From Desulfobulbaceae bacterium (GTDB lineage: Bacteria; Desulfobacterota; Desulfobulbia; Desulfobulbales; Desulfurivibrionaceae), in assembly GCA_003517965.1 (NCBI GenBank), contig DOZO01000026.1, forward strand, positions 684 to 36,199: a stretch of 35,516 nucleotides of DNA, written 5' to 3'. The notes beneath the pieces are model-generated. The model was given only the letters and a program-made list of their open reading frames with translations, was not told the DNA's origin and searched no databases. The position numbers were made by a program, and so were the translations under genes. Shown here piece after piece: positions 26,402 to 33,669 of the stretch (positions are counted from its first letter, which is position 1; every line of letters begins with the position of its first letter).

Positions 26402-27442
26402 ATGACCCCTCCAGAAAAAATAGCCGTCATTGGTGCCGGTAGCTGGGGAACGGCCTTGGCCATTTTGCTTGGCAATAAGGGGTTTTCCGTGAATCTCTTG
26501 GCTCATCGCCCGGATCATGTTGCCGCCCTTCTGCGTGATCGAAAAAATACCACCTATCTCCCAGGCTTTTCCTTCCCGGATAAGGTGTACCCCACTGCTG
26601 ATCTGGCCCAAGCTGTTTCTGGGATATCGGTGGTGGTTATGGTGGTTCCCTCCCATGTCTACCGGGAGGTGTTCACCTTGATCGCCCTCCATCTTGCCCC
26701 CGATGCCGCCATTATTTCCGCCACCAAGGGCATCGAGAACGAGACCCTGCTTACCATGAATCAGGTCATGGCTGAGGTGCTGACCAGGGAAAACCCCGGC
26801 TTCCACGGACAGTTTGGGGTGCTGGCTGGCCCAAGTTTTGCCAGGGAGGTGGCCGCCGGCATTCCTACCGCAGTGACGGTTGCCGCCCCTACCATCGAGG
26901 GGGCCAGATTTTTCCAGAATATTTTTCATACCGAACGGTTCCGGGTTTACGCGGGCACCGATGTGATCGGCATGGAACTCGGTGGGGCGCTCAAGAATAT
27001 CGTCGCCATAGCGGCGGGCATCTGCGATGGTCTTGGTTATGGCACCAACACCCGCGCCGCCCTCATCACCCGGGGACTGGCCGAGATCACCCGTCTTGGG
27101 GTAGCCATGGGCGCCAAGCCCCTCACCTTTTCCGGCCTGGCGGGGATGGGCGATCTGGTTCTTACCTGCACCGGTGATCTGAGTCGGAACCGGCAGGTTG
27201 GCCTTAAGCTCGGGCAGGGTAAAACATTGAAGCAAATCCTCGCCGAGATGGAGATGGTCGCTGAAGGGGTGAAAACTACCCGCTCCGCCATGGCTCTTGC
27301 CAGAAAGATCGGGGTGGAGATGCCCATCCTGGAACAGGTCTATGCCATGATTTACGAGGACAAGCCTTGCGCTGAGGCGGTTCAGGCTCTGCTTGGCCGG
27401 GATCATAAAGAGGAAATGGAAGAGGTGTGGGGGGCTTCATGA
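26402..27442 (+). CDS. gpsA: Glycerol-3-phosphate dehydrogenase [NAD(P)+]
   Basis: This 346-aa enzyme reduces dihydroxyacetone phosphate to sn-glycerol 3-phosphate for phospholipid synthesis. It shows the Rossmann motif IGAGSWGTALA (10-20), TKGIE, GPSFAREVA, the catalytic helix GALKNIVAIAAG, and FSGLAGMGDLVLTC. The length is typical. It starts 3 bp after the CBS gene and its TGA overlaps the next gene's ATG (ATGA), so translation is likely coupled. Confidence 0.97.
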   Translation: MTPPEKIAVIGAGSWGTALAILLGNKGFSVNLLAHRPDHVAALLRDRKNTTYLPGFSFPDKVYPTADLAQAVSGISVVVMVVPSHVYREVFTLIALHLAPDAAIISATKGIENETLLTMNQVMAEVLTRENPGFHGQFGVLAGPSFAREVAAGIPTAVTVAAPTIEGARFFQNIFHTERFRVYAGTDVIGMELGGALKNIVAIAAGICDGLGYGTNTRAALITRGLAEITRLGVAMGAKPLTFSGLAGMGDLVLTCTGDLSRNRQVGLKLGQGKTLKQILAEMEMVAEGVKTTRSAMALARKIGVEMPILEQVYAMIYEDKPCAEAVQALLGRDHKEEMEEVWGAS

Positions 27443-27729
27443 CCGCCGTCTCGCAGCAGTGCTACCCGAGCGGATCGTATGCGGCCATCTTTTTTTCCAT
27501 CCACTATGTGCTCAAGGCGGAACAACTGCTTAAAGCTCGCGGCATCTCCTTAGATGTGGTGCCGGTGCCCCGTGAAATCAGCGGGGATTGCGGTATGGCC
27601 ATAATCTTTGATTCGGGACAATTTACCGAGGTTAAGTCTATTCTGGCTACGGCTGAGATCATGATTGCTCGGATTTTTTACAAAGAGGCGGAAGGGATTT
27701 TTCGCGAAATATTATGGAAGGAACAATGA
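27439..27729 (+). CDS. DUF3343 protein, putative Se/S carrier
   Basis: This 96-aa protein has the pattern of the DUF3343 family (PF11823), which Pfam describes as putative Se/S carrier-like. The conserved cysteine is Cys51 in ISGDCGMAI, after VVPVPRE. Cys8 lies near the N-terminus. The ATG at 27439 overlaps the gpsA stop by 4 bp, and its own stop overlaps the selD ATG by 4 bp. Position next to a selenoprotein SelD supports a role in selenium delivery by inference; direct biochemical proof is not known to me. Confidence 0.85.
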   Translation: MTAVSQQCYPSGSYAAIFFSIHYVLKAEQLLKARGISLDVVPVPREISGDCGMAIIFDSGQFTEVKSILATAEIMIARIFYKEAEGIFREILWKEQ

Positions 27730-28769
27730 GTAAACCGAAACTGACCAGCACTGTTAAAGCCGCTGGTTGAGCCGCCAAATTGAGTCCAGGGGACCTGGAC
27801 CAGATATTGTGCGGCCTTGACCTGCCCACCGATCCGAACTTGATCGCGGGTGCGACAACGGGCGAGGATGCCGGGGTGTATCGTCTCAACGACGACACAG
27901 CCCTCATCCAGACCGTGGATTTTTTCACGCCCATTGTTGACGACCCGTATTCTTTCGGCCAGGTGGCGGCAGCCAATGCGCTTTCCGATGTTTACGCCAT
28001 GGGCGGGAAACCGCTGCTGGCCATGAACCTGGTGGCCTTTCCCATCAAGGAGTTGCACCGCTCCGTCCTGCAAGAGATTCTGCGCGGCGGGCTTGACAAG
28101 ATCAAGGAAGCCGGGGCCTTGCTGGTGGGTGGGCATTCCATTGAAGATGCTGAGTTGAAATACGGGTTGTCCGTTACCGGGGTGGTTCATCCCAACCGGG
28201 TGGTTCTTAATTCCGGAGCTCGGGTGGGCGATCTCCTCCTGCTCACCAAGCCCATAGGCATCGGCATCCTCTCCACCGCCCTCAAAGGCGGCGTGGCTGC
28301 AAGGGGCACCGAGGCCATGATCACCCAGGTCATGGCCACCTTGAACCGGGAGGCGGCCCAGCTCATGCAGACCGTGGGCACCCATGCCTGCACCGACATT
28401 ACCGGCTTCGGGCTGGTGGGGCATCTATACGAAATGGCCCTCGCCTCGGGCGTGGCCATTCGGATCGAGGCGCGCTCAGCGCCGGTGCTGCCGGAGACGC
28501 TGTATTATGCGGGTTTGGGGATCATTCCAGAAGGCGCTCACAAAAATAAGGCTTTCTATGCGCCGCACTTGAAGAGTTCTTTGGCCGAACTGGATCCCAT
28601 GGAGATGGTTTTTTTCGATCCGCAAACCTCGGGTGGTCTGCTTATTGCCGCCCCTGTTGAGGGGATAAATTTCATTGTCGAGCAGCTGGGCAAGCGGGAT
28701 TATCCGCTGGATTTTGGCATCATCGGCGAGGTGGTGGATGGTAAACCAGGAACCATTGAAATTGTGTAA
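27726..28769 (+). CDS. selD: Selenophosphate synthetase, selenocysteine-containing
   Basis: This 347-aa enzyme makes selenophosphate from selenide and ATP, the Se donor for tRNA-Sec. Codon 15 is TGA (27768-27770), in frame with the rest. The sequence TVKAAG-U-AAKLSP places selenocysteine at the catalytic Cys position of SelD, followed by the conserved Lys at 18. Downstream are TGEDAGVYRL, QTVDFFTPIVDDPY, ALSDVYAMGG, LLLTKPIGIG, DITGFGLVGH and DPQTSGGLL. ATG 27726 overlaps the DUF3343 stop. Automatic callers would begin at TTG 27780 and lose the active site. A SECIS hairpin follows the UGA. The presence of Sec also implies selA, selB and selC elsewhere. Confidence 0.95.
27768..27815 (+). promoter_or_regulatory. 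Bacterial SECIS element of selD
   Basis: Immediately after the UGA, GCCGCCAA (27771-27778) pairs with TTG-T-GCGGC (27807-27815, one bulged T). Above an internal loop, GTCCAGG (27784-27790) pairs perfectly with CCTGGAC (27794-27800). The apical loop is GGA, starting 20 nt after the UGA, with G at its first two positions. This fits the known bacterial SECIS rules for loop G and spacing. It should bind SelB carrying Sec-tRNA. Confidence 0.88.
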
Positions 28770-28950
28770 CTGCCCTGCAGCACCGCATCTGCGTTGTTGC
28801 ACCCAAAGGGCATAAGTTTCGTTTGGGCAGACAAGCTGCCCAACTCAGCTATATCAGCCTGCTCATGTGCAATAGCACACGTCGCAGGCTTCTGCCTATC
28901 AGCTACGGCACTGCTGAACAGTTACGGGCCGGTGTTTTTTGACCATTTCA
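28770..28950. other. Structured intergenic sequence downstream of selD
   Basis: Part of a 522-bp gap (28770-29291) without a gene. Two hairpins are visible: GTTTGGGCAG (28821-28830) with CTGCCCAAC (28836-28844, one bulge), and AGCCTGC (28856-28862) with GCAGGCT (28884-28890) enclosing an inner stem TGTGC/GCACA. No poly-T follows closely. It may be a REP-like repeat, a 3' UTR structure or a small RNA. No tRNA was recognised. Confidence 0.5.
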
Positions 28951-29045
28951 GGCATTAAGCTGGATAGTTTTGAAATTGTTTGATAAGCGCTTATTGGGCC
29001 TCTCTTCTTAACTGCTTGTCCTTATGTGTAAAATCGTGAAAAAGC

Positions 29046-29075
29046 TTGAGTGTTTACCCTAAGCTGTGCTATATA
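29046..29075 (+). promoter_or_regulatory. Probable sigma-70 promoter for the RRM gene
   Basis: TTGAGT (29046-29051) and TATATA (29070-29075) are separated by 18 bp. Transcription would start near 29082, giving a leader of about 210 nt before the ATG. Confidence 0.5.
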
Positions 29076-29081
29076 ACTGAT

Positions 29082-29291
29082 TCGGTTCTGGTTTTTTCTC
29101 GTTTTGAGAGTCGTCAGAACCCCCTGTGAGATTACCTGAAGATGTGTGAAGAGGGGCTGCGCACCGGTCCCTTAATTTTTTTCGCACTTCTCCTGATGGG
29201 CCAATCGTTGGCCGGGGCGCTATCCGCCAATTCTGTGCGTTGGATTTTTTTATAGCGGTTGTTATGTATGCACATGAGGGGGAACGGATCA
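29082..29291 (+). promoter_or_regulatory. Long structured 5' leader of the RRM gene
   Basis: The predicted transcript begins with the hairpin GGTTCTG (29084-29090)/CAGAACC (29115-29121). A further stem GGCCAA/TTGGCC is at 29199-29213. A CCCTTAATTTTTTT stretch near 29169-29182 follows a G-rich tract and could act as an attenuator. Similar long leaders are known for cold-shock genes; this comparison is only by analogy. Confidence 0.35.
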
Positions 29292-29567
29292 ATGAATATG
29301 TATATCGGCAATCTTGCTTTTGGGGTCACCGAAGAAGAGCTGAAAGAACTTTTTGCCGCGTTCGGCGAGGTCGCCAGTATCAGTCTGGTAAAAGACCGGT
29401 TTTCCGGACAATCCAAGGGTTTTGGTTTTATCGAAATGCCCAACAACTCCGAAGCGGACAAGGCGATTAAGGCCTTGAACAAAACTTCCCTCAAGGGCCG
29501 TGATCTCAAGGTTAATCAGGCCGAGGTGAAGAAAAAAGATAAGAAGCGTCGTCGCCCAAGTTATTGA
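29292..29567 (+). CDS. RRM-domain RNA-binding protein
   Basis: This 91-aa protein is a single RNA recognition motif. RNP2 is MYIGNLAF (3-10) and RNP1 is KGFGFIEM (about 43-50), with the aromatic residues that stack on RNA. The C-terminal tail (KKKDKKRRRPSY) is strongly basic. Bacterial RRM proteins of this size often respond to cold or stress. GAGGGGGAA lies before ATG 29292; an upstream ATG at 29259 is rejected because it would add non-RRM residues. A strong terminator follows, so it is monocistronic. Confidence 0.94.
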   Translation: MNMYIGNLAFGVTEEELKELFAAFGEVASISLVKDRFSGQSKGFGFIEMPNNSEADKAIKALNKTSLKGRDLKVNQAEVKKKDKKRRRPSY

Positions 29568-29602
29568 GGAGATGCGGAAACGCAGAAAGATGAAGTGTTA
29601 CC

Positions 29603-29640
29603 AGAGCAGGCTGGGCCAATTGGGCCAGCCTGCTCTTTTT
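29603..29640 (+). terminator. Intrinsic terminator after the RRM gene
   Basis: AGAGCAGGCTGG (29603-29614) pairs perfectly with CCAGCCTGCTCT (29625-29636), followed by TTTT. The loop itself is a partial palindrome with a single G/G mismatch pair. Confidence 0.95.
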
Positions 29641-29710
29641 GTTTGTAATACGCCGGGGGCTTGGCTGGGACTGGGCCTGAAACCACGGCGCTGAGGCGCA
29701 CGGGAGAGCA

Positions 29711-30313
29711 ATGGATAACAGAATAGCGGCGTTGCTTGAGGCGATGAAGAAGCTTGAACAAGAGCTTATTCTGGAAATCGAGAAGAAAGAGGCGGAGTTT
29801 TATTATAAGGTCATTGGTAAAAAAGTTCGCTTTGAGGCTGAGGTTCGTAAACAGCACCGAAATCTGGTGCAGCGTCTTCCCCCCTATCTGTTCGAGGCCT
29901 CCCTGCTCAACATCCTCACTGCCCCGCTCATCTGGATTATCCTGATTCCGGCCTTGTTGCTGGATCTCACGATCACGATTTTCCAGACCGTTTGCTTTCG
30001 GGTTTACGGTATCCCCAGGGTAAAGCGGCGACGCTACATCGTTATCGATCACCAGGCCCTGGCCTACTTGAATCCCATCGAAAAGCTCAACTGCATGTAC
30101 TGCGGCTATTTCAACGGGCTGATTGCCTATGTGCGCGAGGTGGCGGCCCGTACTGAGCAATACTGGTGCCCGATCAAGCATGCTCGGCGACTGGCGGCCA
30201 TGCACAGCCGCTATGGAAAATTTCTGGAATATGGCGATGCCGAGGGCTACCGCAAGCATCTTGCTGAGGTGCGGCAGGCCTTTGCTGATCTTGAGAAAGA
30301 AGAGGCTGCATGA
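29711..30313 (+). CDS. Conserved hypothetical membrane protein with Cys motifs
   Basis: This 200-aa protein has an N-terminal charged helix (about 5-55, coiled-coil-like), one long hydrophobic region (about 62-95, perhaps a re-entrant or double helix), and a soluble C-terminal part. That part carries CMYC (Cys128, Cys131) and CPIKH (Cys153, His157), which could form a metal site. I do not recognise a named family. GGGAGAG precedes the ATG. Its stop overlaps the start of the DUF2238 gene by 4 bp (ATGA), indicating coupled translation and a likely shared membrane role. Confidence 0.75.
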   Translation: MDNRIAALLEAMKKLEQELILEIEKKEAEFYYKVIGKKVRFEAEVRKQHRNLVQRLPPYLFEASLLNILTAPLIWIILIPALLLDLTITIFQTVCFRVYGIPRVKRRRYIVIDHQALAYLNPIEKLNCMYCGYFNGLIAYVREVAARTEQYWCPIKHARRLAAMHSRYGKFLEYGDAEGYRKHLAEVRQAFADLEKEEAA

Positions 30314-30909
30314 AAACCATTGTCTGGGTAGTCATTTATTTTATGGCGTTGGTCTGGTCCGCCATCGATCCCAGGGATTTCTACACCTGGTTTCTGGAGG
30401 TGCTACCCGCCCTGATCGGGGCCGGAACGCTGGCCGCCACTCGTCGCCGCTTTCCCCTGACCCCCTTGGTCTATATCCTTATCCTGGTTCACAGTCTGAT
30501 CCTGATGCAGGGTGGCCATTACACCTACGCCGAGGAGCCCTTTTTCAACTGGCTTAAGGAGATTATCGGATGGCCGCGCAATAATTATGACAAGCTGGGC
30601 CATTTCGCCCAAGGTTTCATTCCGGCCATGGTGACCAGAGAAATCCTGCTGCGCAAAGCGGTGGTCAGCGGCCGTGGCTGGCTCAACTTTTTGGTGGTCA
30701 GCGTTTGTCTGGCGATCAGCGCCTTTTATGAGCTGCTGGAGTGGTGGGTGGCGGTGCTTTCCGGCACGGCGGCGGACAGCTTTCTTGCTACCCAGGGCTA
30801 TGTCTGGGATACCCAGTCGGATATGGGTCTCGCCCTGCTGGGAGCGATGATGGCCCTGCTCCTGCTGGTAAGGATCCATGACCGGCAATTGACGGCGTTG
30901 CAGCGGTGA
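30310..30909 (+). CDS. DUF2238 (YjdF-like) membrane protein
   Basis: This 199-aa inner-membrane protein has about five or six transmembrane helices. The motifs GGHYTYAEEP (68-77), NNYDKLGHFAQGF and AFYELLEWW, with DTQSDMGLALLGA near the C-terminus, are typical of DUF2238. The conserved Asp, His and Glu residues in membrane positions suggest transport or catalysis, but the family function is unknown. It is translationally coupled to the preceding Cys-motif protein and convergent with alanine dehydrogenase 9 bp away. Confidence 0.88.
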   Translation: MKTIVWVVIYFMALVWSAIDPRDFYTWFLEVLPALIGAGTLAATRRRFPLTPLVYILILVHSLILMQGGHYTYAEEPFFNWLKEIIGWPRNNYDKLGHFAQGFIPAMVTREILLRKAVVSGRGWLNFLVVSVCLAISAFYELLEWWVAVLSGTAADSFLATQGYVWDTQSDMGLALLGAMMALLLLVRIHDRQLTALQR

Positions 30910-30918
30910 GGGTGAACC

Positions 30919-32025
30919 TTAGAAAGAAATCTCGCTCCACCCCCTTCCTTGCGCCTCGGCTACTTCCCTGTTGACGAGTTTCTCTTCGTGTACATTTACC
31001 CCCCGCAGCAAGGCCCGGTCTTCGCGCACCGCACGAGTGAACCCCTTGTTCGCCATGGCCAGGGCATATGGCAGGGTGGCGTTGGTCAGGGCATAGGTGG
31101 AGGTACGTGGCACCGCGCCGGGCATGTTGGCCACGCAATAATGGATAATTCCGTCCACGGTGTAAACCGGGCCGGAGTGAGTGGTGGGCCGGGAGGTTTC
31201 GGTGCAGCCGCCCTGGTCGATGGCTACATCGACAATAAGTGCGCCCTTGGGCATCAGGGAAAGCATCTCCCTGGTGATCAGTTTTGGCGCCCGGGCACCC
31301 GGTGTCAGTACCGCACCCACCACCAGGTCGGCCTGGGCAAGCTCTTCTTCAATGGTGTGCCGGCTACTGGCCAGGGTTGTAATCCGGCCCCGGAACAGGG
31401 TGTCGAGTTCGGCAAGTTTTGGCAGATTGCGGCCCAGCATGGTTACCTCCGCGCCAAGCCCAACCGCCATTTGCGCCGCATTGACCGCCACGGTGCCGCT
31501 CCCCAGGATGGTGACATGTCCTGGCGCCACGCCGGGCACCCCGGCCAGCAACACCCCACGGCCGCCCGCTTCTTTTTCCAAAAAATGAGCGCCCACCTGG
31601 ATGGCCATGCGACAGGCCACTTGGCTCATGGGGGCGAGAAGTGGTAACTTGCCGTTGTCGAGCTGTACTGTCTCGTAGGCCACTCCGCTAATTCTGGCGT
31701 CAAGCAGCACCTGGGTAAGTTCCGGGAGCGGGGCCAGATGCAGATAGGTGTAGAGGATCAGGCTCGGTCTCAGCAGCGGGTATTCGGGTGGCAGCGGCTC
31801 CTTGACCTTCATGATCAGGTCGGCTTTTGCCCAGACCTCGGCGGCTGAGGCGGCCCGCCAGGCCCCGGCATCGCGATATTGCCCGTCCGTTATGCCGCTG
31901 CCTTCACCTGCCCCCTGCTCGATCAGCACCGCATGCCCGGCCTGCACCAGGGCCTTGACCCCGGACGGTACGATCCCCACCCGGAACTCCTTTTCCTTGA
32001 TTTCTTGCGGTACGCCGATGATCAT
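30919..32025 (-). CDS. ald: Alanine dehydrogenase
   Basis: This 368-aa enzyme interconverts alanine and pyruvate plus ammonia with NAD. It has the N-terminal IIGVPQEIKEKEFRVG, the catalytic region MKVKEP with Lys75, His96 in YLHLAP, the NAD loop ILGSGTVAVNAAQMA, and the C-terminal FTRAV segment. The length is typical. AGGAGA upstream supports ATG 32025; the longer open frame to 32208 is only a shadow of another ORF. A 56-codon DUF523-like fragment overlaps its start by 4 bp. Confidence 0.96.
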   Translation of the reverse strand: MIIGVPQEIKEKEFRVGIVPSGVKALVQAGHAVLIEQGAGEGSGITDGQYRDAGAWRAASAAEVWAKADLIMKVKEPLPPEYPLLRPSLILYTYLHLAPLPELTQVLLDARISGVAYETVQLDNGKLPLLAPMSQVACRMAIQVGAHFLEKEAGGRGVLLAGVPGVAPGHVTILGSGTVAVNAAQMAVGLGAEVTMLGRNLPKLAELDTLFRGRITTLASSRHTIEEELAQADLVVGAVLTPGARAPKLITREMLSLMPKGALIVDVAIDQGGCTETSRPTTHSGPVYTVDGIIHYCVANMPGAVPRTSTYALTNATLPYALAMANKGFTRAVREDRALLRGVNVHEEKLVNREVAEAQGRGWSEISF

Positions 32026-32192
32026 CTTTGTTTCTCCTGGATATCCTGTGCTGCTGCGTTGAGGCGCGTGAAAAAATCCGCCAGCCGGGCCAGGTCCTCC
32101 ACGAGCATGGGCTCGTGGAGGTGGCCGCCGTCGTAGCGGGTGTTCTGGCCGAAGAGGCAGGCGCTGATGCCGATTGCGATTGGGGCGTTCAT
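32022..32192 (-). pseudogene. DUF523-like N-terminal remnant
   Basis: These 56 codons begin like DUF523 proteins (ISACLFGQNTRYDGGH at 9-24) but then jump to LARLADFFTRLNAAAQ and stop, where a full protein continues for about 90 or more residues. No Shine-Dalgarno sequence precedes the ATG. The TGA overlaps the ald ATG by 4 bp, so it may still act as a translated leader for ald. A deletion remnant is the simplest reading. Confidence 0.55.
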
Positions 32193-32231
32193 GGTGGTAT
32201 TGTAGCATGAAAAAAACGAGGAGAACAAAAG

Positions 32232-33080
32232 ATGTTTCATGGTTTCAGGCTTGGCGACTTTGTTATCCACTGGCTGCAAGGCGGAGTGTTTGAGGTCGAC
32301 GGCGGCTCGATGTTTGGGGTGGTGCCCCGGCTGCTCTGGGAGCAGAAATGCGTCTGCACCCAAGACAACCATATCCGCCTGGCAAACTCGCCCATGCTGG
32401 TGCAAACGCCCCAAGGTAACGTGCTTATCGAAACGGGCCTCGGCAACAGGTTGACGGCAAAGCAGCAGGCTCTCTTCCGGGTACGGCGGGAGTGGGATCT
32501 CCTGACCGGCCTGGCTCGGCTTGGCCTCTGCCGTGAGGCGATCAGTCACGTTATCCTCACCCACGGTGATTTCGATCATGCCGGCGGGATCACCATGCTG
32601 GGCGGCTCCGGCGGGCTGGAGCTGACCTTTCCCGCGGCCATGCATTATCTCCAGCGCCAGGAATGGGAAGATGTGTCGGCACCTAACAAACGTTCAGTCG
32701 ATGCCTACTGGCCGGATAACTTTACCGGTCTGGCTGAGGGGAAAAACCTGTGCCTGATTGAGGGCGAGGGTGAGATCCTGCCGGGCATACGGCTGGTACG
32801 CACCGGCGGTCACACTAGGGGGCATCAGGCGGTCTGGCTCGAATCAGGAGGGGAAATTGCTCTGCATCTGGGCGATCTCTTACCGATGTCCGCCCATAGT
32901 AACCCGCTTTGGATCACGGCATATGATAATTTTCCCCTGGATTCCATTGCGGTTAAGGAACAATACCTGGCGCGGGCGATCAACAAAGATGCCTGGCTTC
33001 TTTTCTATCATGATCCAGAAATTCTGGCTTGCAAGCTTGATGCGGATGGTGTGGTGTGCGAGGCTTTTCATGCTGAATAA
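32232..33080 (+). CDS. MBL-fold metallo-hydrolase
   Basis: This 282-aa protein is a metallo-beta-lactamase-fold hydrolase, probably binding two metals. Metal motifs are THGDFDHAGG (His111, Asp113, Asp115, His116), GGHTRGH (His194, His198), HLGD (Asp215) and FYHD (His260). The usual HxHxDH reads HGDFDH here, so Asp113 replaces the second His; this variant occurs in other MBL proteins. Lactones or thioesters are possible substrates, but none can be assigned. GAGGAGA precedes the ATG, and the gene is divergent from the ald remnant. Confidence 0.88.
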   Translation: MFHGFRLGDFVIHWLQGGVFEVDGGSMFGVVPRLLWEQKCVCTQDNHIRLANSPMLVQTPQGNVLIETGLGNRLTAKQQALFRVRREWDLLTGLARLGLCREAISHVILTHGDFDHAGGITMLGGSGGLELTFPAAMHYLQRQEWEDVSAPNKRSVDAYWPDNFTGLAEGKNLCLIEGEGEILPGIRLVRTGGHTRGHQAVWLESGGEIALHLGDLLPMSAHSNPLWITAYDNFPLDSIAVKEQYLARAINKDAWLLFYHDPEILACKLDADGVVCEAFHAE

Positions 33081-33205
33081 AGGTTACGGTCTGATGAATA
33101 ATTCTCGTCCGCTTCGCTTTGGTGAGATTTTATGGCTGAGATTCAGATAAATTAAGTTTACCTTTGCGAAGGCAATATGGTATCTTTTTATAAAATTTTT
33201 CTATT

Positions 33206-33211
33206 TATAAT
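33206..33211 (+). promoter_or_regulatory. Perfect -10 box upstream of the CheY-like gene
   Basis: TATAAT lies 27 bp before the ATG at 33239. No good -35 sequence is seen at 16-18 bp spacing, so the promoter may need an activator. Confidence 0.4.
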
Positions 33212-33238
33212 AAGTAGCTGGCGCTGGAGTTGCAAAAA

Positions 33239-33640
33239 ATGGCTGAAAAAATGAAAATTCTGATTGCCGAAGATGAAGAGGTTACTCAAAAACTTTTCAA
33301 GATAGCCTTTCAGGATGGGGATAAGTTTGAAATCCGCGTGGTCAGTGATGGAGAGGAGGCTCTGGTGGCCCTCAAAAAATGGCATCCAGATATTCTGATA
33401 ATGGATATTATGATGCCACATATGAATGGCTTTACAACCCTGCAAACCATTCGCCAGGTTATGCTTGATACGTCTACCACCGTGATTATGGCCAGTTCGG
33501 TCAGCGACAAGCAGGAGATCATGGCCTGCGCCAAACTCGGCATCCAGGGCTATGTACTCAAGCCCTTTCAGGTAAAGACCCTGGCCGCTACCACGGTCGG
33601 ATATCACCTGAAACACAAAGCAGTTACCAAGGTTTCTTAA
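33239..33640 (+). CDS. CheY-like single-domain response regulator
   Basis: This 133-aa protein is a lone receiver domain. It has the acidic pair in IAEDEE (about 9-14), phosphoacceptor Asp in LIMDIMMPHMNG (about residue 53), a Ser in MASSV, and the Lys in LKPF near 109. No output domain is attached, so it probably signals by protein contact, as CheY or Spo0F do. GGAG is 10 bp upstream of ATG 33239; TTG 33230 and ATG 33251 are alternatives. No kinase is adjacent. It converges on the PPDK-like gene. Confidence 0.93.
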   Translation: MAEKMKILIAEDEEVTQKLFKIAFQDGDKFEIRVVSDGEEALVALKKWHPDILIMDIMMPHMNGFTTLQTIRQVMLDTSTTVIMASSVSDKQEIMACAKLGIQGYVLKPFQVKTLAATTVGYHLKHKAVTKVS

Positions 33641-33669
33641 CCACGATACACGGGATAATTTCTGTCTTC

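Noticed and set aside
27780..28769. SelD as a 329-aa protein starting at TTG 27780, or as a pseudogene with a nonsense codon
   Set aside because: The UGA lies at the catalytic position, the upstream codons match the SelD N-terminus, and a SECIS structure follows.
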